Shown here one piece after another: positions 55,143 through 64,000 of a DNA stretch of 64,000 bases. The position numbers and the translations under genes are program-made. The notes under the pieces were generated by a model, which saw only the letters and a list, made by a program, of their open reading frames with translations, was not told the DNA's origin and did no database searches. Each line of letters starts with the position of its first letter. Within the stretch, counting starts at the first letter, position 1. The DNA is from Chondrus crispus (lineage: Eukaryota; Rhodophyta; Florideophyceae; Gigartinales; Gigartinaceae): contig NW_005179015.1 of assembly GCF_000350225.1 (NCBI RefSeq), positions 1-64,000 on the forward strand. Direction: 5' to 3'.

Positions 55143-56102
55143 CTATTCCGAATACTCAATTTGAAAGAGCGGGCTTCCTTTCTCTATCATTAATTGTGTT
55201 AGGTTTGCGACGGAATGAAAACAAACAGAATGAAGCGCAATGCGGTGCGGGAAACGGTGGCCTAGTACATAAAACTGTTTGAAACGACAGTTCACTGTTT
55301 CTTGTCTTGCACGAATAGTAGCCAAGATCTTACGGTGTTCCCCTTCAACATCGCTTCCTAGAAGGCAGTTGGGATCTTTATAACCTTCATCTGCAACCAC
55401 CTTCTCCCCGGCAGTAAGTGCAAACTTCATCGCAATTCGATAAATAGTAAGGTCTGGGTACAAGCCACAAGGAAAGGGCCATGCGTCCAAACAATATGTC
55501 CGGTCAAAATACAAACAGCCACCTCATATCTCAATCCAGGGCCTCTGAACTTATACGAGAACCACTGCGGACTGAATGGGTTTGGTTCGAATATGCGGAA
55601 GTCTGTACCGTCGACCGATACTTTGCACGCATTACTACAATTACCAGCGAAGCGGTTTTCCCATTTGATCTTCATTGTCAGACGAATACAAGTGTCATGT
55701 ACCATTAAAAGTATATAAGAAATGAGTGCATGCTTCAAGTTAGTGTCAACTTCCGGGATTAATAATGTGTTGCAGATTATCACGTACGATTTTTAGTTCC
55801 GCAATTAAGTTGACGAAGCACCACGACCATTTCCGGAATGTTTTCACGTCGACCTGGGCAATCGTTCTATGGGTCTCCTCGCTCCCATACACTTTTAAAA
55901 ATAGGAGAGCCCATAAAAGATGCACGGGCCTGGACGAGGTCGGGCGAAGATGTCCTAATAGATGCCAGGTATGAGAACATACGTTCGGTGTGATACCGAA
56001 TAGTGCTCGAAAGCGGGAGCTCTCTGTCCGCACACTCAAGCCAGGACTGTTCCGTATCATCCCACCAGCAATTTCCGCAAAACGAGACGGGGAAATATGC
56101 AT
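55143..56102 (-). pseudogene. Second DDE_Tnp_4-like transposase with one intron and one frameshift
   Basis: Exon 1 runs from an in-frame ATG at 56102 to 55788 (RFRALFGITPNVC, then ALLFLKVYGSEE). A GTACGT donor starts a 118-nt intron (55670-55787), and exon 2 resumes in phase 0 with IKWENRFAGNCSNACKVSVD. The DDE region shows VSVDGTDFRIFEPN (first Asp), GLRYEVAVCILTG, and after a 1-nt shift near 55.47 kb PCGLYPDLTIYRIAM (second Asp) and TIRARQETVNCRFKQF (Glu). The last residues (VANLTQLMIEKGSPLF) match the usual end of this family in algae and stramenopiles. It differs from the neighbouring Harbinger transposase, so it is a separate element. A single frameshift makes it a young pseudogene. Confidence 0.78.
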
Positions 56103-56219
56103 TCTTTCTGGACACGACGTGGTTGCCGACAAGACCGGTCACGGAAGAGTCTGCGGGCTTCACCACCGACCAAATTTATATGGGATTTCGATGTTCGTTT
56201 GTATTGCATGAAGCGTCAA

Positions 56220-57060
56220 AAAAGCAGAAGGTACAAAAAATAATAAAGGATTCCGTGCTAAATATACAACTAAATTACTAATTTTGGCATCTCTGCAGCG
56301 TGCAAAAAGTACATCCGAAACTATCGTTTTTGCTTAACTTTACATGGCGAAAGTTTTTTTCTCTAGGTACTTTGAGGCTACAACACTCCTTTACTATATT
56401 CTTGGGGCAATCCCGTGCTCGACAATTAACGCAAAAGCATTAAAAACAACTCCAGTTACCGCTGGAAGGACACTGAAGAGGCGAAAGTATCGTTTTTCCC
56501 CGATAGTATCGCTTAGTTTTGTGCAATTTTTAAGCGAAAGAAATATTTGGTTTCGAGTTGCTTCACATTTTCATAACGCGCTTGGGGTACTTCTGCAAAC
56601 TTCTGCAAAAATGTAGGAACGAATGAACTCTACATGACTATAATCGGCACTGCAAAAAAGCTGTTATATTAAATTCCTCACTCCAAACGGTACTATTTAC
56701 AACTGCAGTAAAACATTAAGGCACCCCAATTCTTTGTATTGTTTGATAAATACGCTTCTGTGACGTGGCACATGACCTGTCATGCACATTTGGCCTTCCC
56801 CCCAACTTCATTTCCGGTACAGCGGCTTTGCCGCGAGTTGGGATGCCGGGGTTTCCTCCGGGATGCTATGTTGGATTTGTCAGCGCGAGGCAATAGTTTT
56901 ACCCTTTATAAGTAAACGTCATCTACTTACAAAATTGAGACTTCTCTCCCTCAACATTCCCTCGTCCTCATTGTTTTCAACCTATCAAGACAGCACCCCA
57001 TTCTAACCTAAGTCTGTATTTTTTCCTCACGCCGCACCCTCTCTTACGAGCTCAGGGATC
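56220..57060. other. AT-rich intergenic DNA, no supported gene
   Basis: Short frames only. It would contain the promoter of the gene starting at 57061, but I see no convincing TATA-type element at a fixed distance. Confidence 0.4.
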
Positions 57061-58010
57061 ATGGTTTCTGTCGGACGTTTGACCAAGAAGTCACTGGCTG
57101 TGCGCATGCTGCGTTCGAAGTTTGAGAAGGGGGAGGTCACCGGAGGTGAGTCACCGAAAGCTGTTTGGGAATCAGATGCGGTATTCCAAAAACACAAGCT
57201 GGGAAATTTTCGTACTTGCTACAACGCCATGCGTATAGAATTTGGAAGCAAACCAATCACGAGAGGTAAGCCTGACTGGGAGTGTGACATTTACATGTGA
57301 TTTATGATTGATATGTTTAACATTCAGTTGTCAAACTAATTTTTCTGTATTGTAAAGGCGTTGAGGCAGATGAATCTCGCGACAGTGTGGACCTTGACCG
57401 ACGTTGTAGTGCCACAGAGGGGCCTGGTTCTGCCTGTAAACGACGGGCGTCGACCGTATTTGTGGATGACGATGAGGAGAGTGAAGAGGAAGAAGTGAAT
57501 ACTGGCGCTGGCGCGGAGCTGACTGCGGGAGAACTAGCATTTAAGCCATTGTTCATGATCTCTAGGTGGATTGAACGATCTACGTTGACTAAGCGTCTGT
57601 GCGTGGCGATTATCTTGCCATCTGGAGTCGGCTCTGGTGATTTTACAATTACAGTGGTAGATGGAGGGCATTTTTTACAACTTGCTGTACGATGGCCGAA
57701 GCCTCTTGTAGATGTTTTAATTATGCATCGTTGGAAACTATCTAACCCCAGCAGTGGGTTTATGCCCTACCATCCCTCAGTTATAGGATTCGAGTCAGCT
57801 TTAAGCGACCTCCGGAAGAGGAGTTCTGATGCTGTGGAGTCTATTGCGAGGATATCTTTACCGTTCGAGGTAATCACGCAGGTAGTTTCGAAAAGCAACC
57901 TATCTTTCAAGGAGGGAGGTGGGACCAAAATGCTGTACGTTGACCTAAAGGCTGCGGCGGTGGATGAGTACGGTGTAGTGGCTGATACTGAGGAGTTTAC
58001 TGAAGTATAA
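57061..58010 (+). CDS. Small two-exon protein of unknown function, intact
   Basis: Exon 1 57061-57265, intron 57266-57357 (donor GTAAGC, acceptor TGTAAAG), exon 2 57358-58010; the join is phase 1 and gives 285 residues without a stop. I do not recognise the family. The N-terminal ~65 residues are basic with a WESDAVFQKHKLGNFRTCYN block, reminiscent of a small DNA- or protein-binding fold with conserved Trp and Phe. An acidic run (VDDDEESEEEE) follows at ~90-100. The C-terminal ~180 residues are a compact alpha/beta domain (LCVAIILPSGVGSGDFTITV, then LAVRWPKPLVDVLIMHRW). Intact reading through a splice, in a neighbourhood of pseudogenes, argues for a functional gene or a recently active mobile-element gene. 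Confidence 0.78.
57266..57357 (+). other. Spliceosomal intron, 92 nt
   Basis: GTAAGC donor and TTGTAAAG acceptor. Without removal the exon 1 frame ends at 57300, and the exon 2 frame has no start of its own. Confidence 0.75.
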
Positions 58011-58302
58011 AAGAGCTCAACATGTTTAGAAATAGGTTGCGGTAGAGTATCGTTTGTTTGGAACTTGTATTGCCAAATATCGAGTTTTCCCGGATCCCCC
58101 TGTAGTCACAAAAGAAAAGTTGCGAAAGCTTAAAATCCCACAAATATGACTGAATCTTCGGTATGGAAAATATGCGTAAAACGATTCATAAGTTAACGAA
58201 TTTTCGGATTGCAAAAGCTCTCTACTGTTCAGAAAGACCGCTCGCAGGACGCCATCACTCATACTTTGCACTTTCACTACAGACTCAACTCTAATCAAGC
58301 TT

Positions 58303-58530
58303 TTATGTTATTAGTAGCTGTCGAGCCGTCGCATTGACTTCCTCCTTTTTCGCAGCCATAAATGCCAGCCTACAATTTTGCAGATGTCCAATTGCATCAT
58401 CGACTGTCGGAAAACTCCTGTGAATTGAGTTGTCCTTGCTTTGATGTCCCTGGCACCAGGCGCACTGGAGCCTGTGCCGTTCCTTCCGGAGCTCGGGACG
58501 AGTGAAGACGAGTGATGCGGCTGCTCGCAC
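58303..58530 (-). CDS. Possible BED-like zinc-finger fragment
   Basis: A 75-codon frame with RLQCAWCQGH then IGHLQNCRLAF, giving Cx2C...Hx3-4C spacing like BED or related C2HC fingers of transposon-derived proteins. It ends at a TAA at 58303-58305. There is no ATG at its start (GTG), so it may be an exon or a remnant. A plus-strand frame overlaps its start (58512-58748) without motif. Confidence 0.3.
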   Translation of the reverse strand: MRAAASLVFTRPELRKERHRLQCAWCQGHQSKDNSIHRSFPTVDDAIGHLQNCRLAFMAAKKEEVNATARQLLIT

Positions 58531-58929
58531 GGGAGAGCGCCGCCAAGAGATGCAAAATGCAACAATTGTTTACTGATGTTCGTCCTAGCCCCTCCTCTCT
58601 CTCCAGCTCTCGCAATTCGCTCTATAGTTCGCTGACCATCGCATTGCGGAAAAGGGTGACTGACAGTGTCTCCATTCTACCTAAACTAACAGAAAGGCCA
58701 CGACCTTTGATCTCCCAACTCGAAACATTCGGCCTGGGACTTCTGTAATGCCGTTTCTATTACAGCATACCCCAAGTGCGTCCCATTCTTTTGACATTCG
58801 GGGGGTCTTAGAGACCAAAGTCGGGTGTCCTCTTACTGCCTCAGCGGGGTACGAAATACCCATTGCTGCACTGCGGAGGCAAAGTACTAGGAACAACAAT
58901 ACTTGTAGTATTCCGAAACATTAAAGTAA

Positions 58930-59720
58930 TATCGTGTCATGATATATGTAATGTTTTTGGACGATACGTTTTTGGGATACCAGAATAGTATTGTCCGGAC
59001 AACAATACATCAGCATTCCAGGAATGATAATAAAACGTCCGTGTACGATGAAAACATCAGAATTCGGGTACCACTTGCATCAGCCGTGAACAATAGATAT
59101 AATGTCATTGTAAACATTAAAACATCAACAATGGACGTTACTTATAATGTGTTATTGAAACACTGTACGTAGCGTATGTGAACATTATAGGCACTGTCTG
59201 TGGAAACGATAAATGAATCATTTCAGCACACTATATATAATAATATTAGATGGCACTAAATGCAACGTTCAGAAACGTTAAATATAATGTTTCTTGAAAC
59301 ACTTTAAACATTGTCCAACGACAATATAAAATATTCATTAATTGTATTATTACTTATATCGTACAGAAACGTGAAATATAACGTTCGAATAAACACTGGT
59401 AATGTTGTCCAACGACAATATATATTAGTAATATTTTGAATTATTACTTTCATCGTTCTGTGCACGTTACATGTAATATGTCGGAATAGCAATAAACGTA
59501 TCGTTCGTGAACACTATAATCGTGGTTTTCAGAAGTAATACTTATATTGGTTTTGGATGGTAGTTGATACTTGTTCTGAGACGACAATATAATGTTGCTG
59601 GACGACATTTGTAGTGTTTAGGAATTGGTAATGTAATGTTTTGGGGACTACATTTGCAATGGTTGTAAAGCACTAAATTAAATGTAAGGAATGATAACGG
59701 AATCGCTGCCTGACGACACT
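58930..59720. repeat. AT-rich region of degenerate short repeats
   Basis: The words AATGTT, CCAACGACAATATA, GAAACGT and TAATGT recur in both orientations (for example tccaacgacaatata at 59314 and 59408). No coding potential. Confidence 0.6.
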
Positions 59721-60040
59721 GTTGATGGATGTGAAAACAAGCGTTTCATAGGCCAGTACCTACATGTATTATCAATATTGATGCAGCTGCAACAGACACA
59801 ACAGTTGTGTCTGTCGATGATCGTCTTCGTCATGCCTGAGGATGTTTTTCATCGACATGGCTGCGGATAGTCGTCTTCGTCCTGCCGCAGATGGCGGTTT
59901 TTGGGGGGTAGAGCCTGTTAGCTGTGCCCCTGAAATTCGCAGCACTTTCAGGTTGTTGACTTTTGCCGGCGGTTGGTCCCTCTGTTTCGTGACACTAGGA
60001 GGATCATATCACGTGCGGGATAGTTGTGAAGTTTCGTTAG

Positions 60041-60262
60041 TATCTCACTGTGAATCGTGTCGCCTGCGGTGATGGTAACTCACTGTGGATCGTGTCGCCT
60101 GCGGTGATGGTAACTCAATGTGGATCGTGTCGCCTGCGGTGATGGTAACTCACTGTGGATCGTGTCGCCTGCGGTGATGGTAGCTCACTGTGGATCGTGT
60201 CGCCTGCGGTGATGGTAGCTCACTGTGGATCGTGTTGCCTGCTGTGATGGAAGCTCAATGTT
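60041..60262. repeat. 35-bp minisatellite, about six units
   Basis: The unit contains CGTGTCGCCTGCGGTGATGG followed by TA(A/G)CTCACTGTGGAT. Central units are identical or differ at one or two positions; the last is degraded (TTGCCTGCTGTGATGG). Confidence 0.95.
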
Positions 60263-60631
60263 GATAGCACATTGCGGATCTCATCCACTGGGAGGGTGGC
60301 GGCACTACGGCGTTGGTATCACGCTGCTCATGGATGTTTTGGGCTTAAGGTCAGCTCAAAGGATGAGTGCAACGTACTTATAGGGATTCGTGAATACATT
60401 TGGAGCTCGAATGTATCCTCAAGCGCTATAAACGTGAGCCGGTTGTGACCTAAATTGGGTTCTTACGACGAAACGGATGATGCTGCACCAATAAAACGTC
60501 ATTTCCGTTTTGTCCATGGGATGAACACGTAAAGCACAGCACAGGTGTACAGCAACTCGAGTTGGAAGCCAATGACCTGCAAAATATGTTTACAGAATTT
60601 CAGTCAGCCAATTAGCAGGTGTGATTCACGC
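60263..60631. other. Spacer, no supported gene
   Basis: No frame of note between the minisatellite and the hairpin. Confidence 0.4.
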
Positions 60632-60687
60632 ATGTAATCCAGGCTGATATCAGACTGTTGACAGTCTGGTATCAGCCTGGATTACAT
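60632..60687. repeat. Long hairpin upstream of the Tnp2-like gene
   Basis: 27-nt arms around a 2-nt centre. The left arm begins atgtaatccaggctgata, and the right arm is its reverse complement with one mismatch. It ends 81 bp before the ATG at 60769. Confidence 0.9.
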
Positions 60688-60768
60688 TCACATTCATGAA
60701 ATACGAGTCTGGTATGAGGTGGCTCCAATTGCACTCTCATCCGATGTCTTCCTCGCTTCTAACAGCTA

Positions 60769-63700
60769 ATGAAGAAAAGAATTCGGAAGCGACGGAACAT
60801 GTTCCAGCTCGGGAGTCGGGGAAGAAGGGGTCGCATTGCGTACGACGATCGGTGGGGAGAACATCATGAGGAGACATTTCATCTGGCAGATACATCCGCT
60901 CCCTCAACACACAGTGCTGATGGAACGACACAAAACTGTACGGGTGCCGAGAAAGGTTGCGATGAAATCCGAGGAGCGGGTGCAGCGGAAACAAAAGAAG
61001 AAGAAATGGCAGAGGCGGAGGATAGAGATCATAAAGATGTGTGTTTTGAGACTATAGAGGGGTTCAGAACCCCTATGGTCCACGAAATGCAGTTCGCAGA
61101 TGAAATTCCAGTCGCGGAGATGCATGAAACGAATGGGCAAGACATGGGTGGCATGGTAGATATGGTACTTGAACACGTGAGGGGTACGACAAATGAACTG
61201 GTGGTCGGGCTCAGTGCACAGGACGAGGAAGATGAAATGCATCATGATATAGGACTGCAGTTGGATGTTGCGGAGATCCGTCGTGGATGGAAGAAGCTTA
61301 GCGTGTGGCAAAATATAATGGCTGTTTTACTTGTGTCCGGGACCGTTCGGTACTCTAAGTCTGGTTATAACATCTTTCGGAGCTGTTTCAACCACCTTCT
61401 AAAGAAATACGAGCCGGGGGGGAAATTGTTTCCTGACTACTCTACGGTTTATCGGACTCTGTCCCCTTTGCTTAGAGAGTGGGGTTTTGTGATGAGCATG
61501 GAATGCGAGGCGATTTTAGATACTTCGAAATCGGGCTCCAGACAGACTCTTCAGTCACTGCAGGGAGTTGGGCCAGTTTCAAGCCGTTTCAAAGTCATAT
61601 TGCCATCATCTTGGTCTTTGATGGACTTGGCGTGCCGCGAGACATGGAATGTACTGAAAGGCGCTGCGAAAGACTCCATCTCTCCTAGCTCGGGAGCTCT
61701 GTTCTCCACTATCGAAAGCGTTCCCATGGTTCGAAATAGAGATCTCATTCTGGACATCGCTCGTAACGTCCTTCCCAGCACCGGCGACGAAACCGCGCCC
61801 TCCTGCCCATTGCTCACTGCGTACAGGGGAGATGGAGGAGTGGTCACCTTGCACTTGCGGAAGGAACCGCCATTTCCGCATGAAGTATTGTGCACTCTGG
61901 ATATGTGTAGCGGAGCAGATCCAAGATGTTTCAAATTGACGTTCAGGGTTGTCACAACCTCTCTCGTAGTGTCATGGAGAGACGGACCACCCCTGACCGA
62001 AGCGTCGAGGTCGGAGTTACGTTACGGAACATGGAAGGGATTTCGGCGGCCAACAACGGACCTGTGGCGCGCTGGTGACATTAGCACAGTTCTACATATC
62101 AGTGCTGAGCTGGATTATGTCATGGTACTAATTCAGCATCACAACAGATCAACACAGGGAGGGCAGCAAATTGAGCTTGTGTGCATACCCTTCGCTTGCG
62201 AGGTTGGAGACGATGGAGCTGATCATCCTTTACGCATCTCATTTCATACAGCTTCGAAGGTTTCCGTGGTGGACGTCATGGTGGCCGGCAACCAGCCATC
62301 TCTTTCATTTCAACACTCCCGACCCCCAATTTCACCGTCATATGGTAAGCTTAAAGACGGAAGGAAATACTTTGTTGACCATATCCTACTATATTCAGAT
62401 GGATTTTCCCCGTTCCGATTTAAAGCGGGTTCAGCGGGGGGTGTCTATTGTCTCTCCCTAAACTATCCTCCGGAATGTAGAAGTAGTAGAGAGCGAGTAC
62501 GTATTCTTGCCCTGACTGAACCTGGAGTGTCAACGAAGGAAGGTCTGAAGCAAGTAGTAGCAGACCTCGTCAAATCATCAACAGAGGGTATACCTGCCAG
62601 AAGTGCCGATGGGGAGGATTTGCTGCTGTTTACCGATGTGGTTGGTTTCGTGAGCGACTACCACGAGGTTGGGCATGTCCTGGATGTGGTGGGAGTGAAT
62701 GGCACAGCACCATGCAACCTCTGCTCGTTCATGCGATTTAAAGGGCCTAAAGGACTCGCATCGCGATATGCATACACCACGGATATTCACAGCGCAGACG
62801 CATGTTTCGCGAGAAATGCAGAAAGAACGAAGGCCTTACGAGCCTCTGGTATCTCGGATGTAGAGCTGAACGCATTGGGCCTGAACGGAAATGACGATGC
62901 AGCAAGGAAAGCAAGTCCTTTTGTTTCTTTTTCTCAGGATTTGAAGAACGCGTTGAAAAAAACCACGATACCGCTGACCGAACACAACTTCCCAGTCGCA
63001 AACCCTAGGTTTGACCCGTATCGCTCAATGCTTGTTGCCCCGACCATCTCCTGGCTGGTAACGCAATTAATATTTTAACCCTTGCCTTTAAGTCCCTTCC
63101 TACCGCAACTAGAAGAAAGCAGGTAGACGGGTTAATCTGTTCCTTGTTGCGAACAAACCGCCTGGTAACTGAGACACGCATCTACAATTTCAGTACAAAT
63201 AGTATGTACACGGCAAGCATATCGGCAACGTTTTCGATATTATTGATTGCTTCTCCTGTATTCAAAGAGATTGTTGATAACCTATCCTGCCCTCAAGAAA
63301 TATCTAATGTATCCAAACAAGCACTGTGTTCAATTGTACAGAACCTCAGTTTGTTTAGCAAACTTGTCAGCAAGACATACTGGTATCCTAAGCTGCATGT
63401 GGATGGATTGGAGCAGGTGAAAAGGTACAATCGTGAAGATGGCACGGCGCATATGGCAGACTTGGAACGCCATTGCAAGATGTACATACGAAACTGCAAT
63501 GACCTTTGTCGAAGCAGTACTATGGCGGGGAAAGAGCTGGACAAGCCGAATATCCATCGGCTTCTAGAGCTTTATATGCATTCTATCCCTGCAATGGGTC
63601 ACGTGCAGCACTTCGCCGAACTTGTTTTCGAATGCGCTCACCAGCCCCTTAAGCAGGCCATGGCAGATTCCAACGGTCATGACGCCCATATACAGGGAAT

Positions 63701-64000
63701 GGATCACATTATTAATAACGATTGGAAAAAACGGCTTTCATCTGCTCTTTATTCTGTAGACGGCAGTTGTGAAATGGAAGGCAAGGCAATCTCTTCAGTG
63801 GTCAATCTCATTTGCGGACGAAGAAGAGACGTACATAACTATGTAACGAAAACGAACGGTGAGGCAGAGAAGGCTTTGAGTATTATTAGAAATGGGTTGT
63901 TGAAGCACGTACTCGGAGCTCCATCTACTACTATTAACAACAACCCAAGAAGGGCGGAATGGGTCCTAAGTGAACGTACGGTAGATGCTGAAGGTTCATT
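60769..64000 (+). pseudogene. Large Tnp2-like transposase-type protein, one frameshift, runs off the window
   Basis: From the ATG at 60769 the frame is open to 63078. Residues ~30-170 are acidic and low-complexity; ~175-300 form a helical domain (WQNIMAVLLVSGTVRYSKSG). Later come LLYSDGFSPFRFKAGSAGG (first Asp, ~540), DVVGFVSDYHEVGHVLDV (second Asp, ~625-630) and GVNGTAPCNLCSF (CxxC). This order (DGF block, D block, G-NG---C--C) is that of Tnp2-type transposases. At 63037-63041 the frame must shift by one base within a C-run; another frame then stays open from there to the window end, carrying NILTLAFKSLPTATRRKQVD and HFAELVFECAHQPLKQAM, where the Glu matches the third catalytic position. The 3' end is beyond the window. 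Family assignment is fairly sure; activity is not. Confidence 0.72.

Overview
This is a repeat-dense eukaryotic window. It has short GT-AG spliceosomal introns (97 nt at 640-736, 92 nt at 57266-57357, 118 nt at 55670-55787), wide intergenic gaps and many eukaryotic transposon families. There are no bacterial operons, ribosome-binding sites or terminators. Few introns, one GC-rich host gene and a landscape of decayed Ty3/gypsy, Ty1/copia, MULE, Harbinger, pogo, hAT and Tnp2-type elements fit the genome of a multicellular red alga such as Chondrus. That assignment is an inference and a database search could overturn it. Only two loci look like ordinary host genes: the 5'-truncated two-exon gene at 2-1673 and a small two-exon gene at 57061-58010. 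Neither has a function I can name.

Layout. 1.7-6.7 kb: AT-rich DNA with no supported gene. 6,726-10,559: a complete Mutator-like element with ~220-bp terminal inverted repeats, a 9-bp target duplication and a transposase broken by one TAG. 11.0-17.3 kb: a badly decayed Ty1/copia element (+), cut by a solo LTR (family A) with its own 5-bp duplication. 18.7-20.0 kb: hAT-like remnant (-). 22.5-23.4 kb: an unidentified decayed protein gene. 23.4-25.2 kb: pogo/Tigger remnant (-). 25.35-26.44 kb: gypsy integrase remnant (+). 26,666-27,365: second solo LTR of family A.

27.9-52.2 kb is a nest. An old Ty3/gypsy element (-) has its reverse transcriptase and RNase H at 51.05-52.16 kb and its integrase at 27.9-29.13 kb. 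The two halves are separated by a 21.9-kb younger gypsy element (29,132-51,049) with paired LTRs and a GCCGC target duplication. Between its LTRs lie its own broken gag-pol (43.2-50.3 kb, -), a two-gene Tnp2-type DNA transposon (32.6-38.9 kb) and two solo LTRs of a further family (B). One of these sits in the Tnp2-type transposase and one in the gypsy reverse transcriptase, each with an exact 5-bp target duplication. A cluster of long DNA palindromes fills 41.3-42.7 kb.

52.6-54.8 kb: a PIF/Harbinger element with a Myb-like gene and a convergent transposase. 55.1-56.1 kb: another DDE transposase with an intron. 57.1-58.0 kb: the small host-like gene. 58.9-60.7 kb: AT-rich repeats, a 35-bp minisatellite and a long hairpin. 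60,769 to the window end: a large Tnp2-like gene with a single 1-nt frameshift, running off the edge.

No metabolic pathway is encoded here. The genes interact as layers of insertion, and target-site duplications plus restored reading frames give the relative order of several insertions. Solo-LTR formation (LTR-LTR recombination) is common: four examples in 64 kb.
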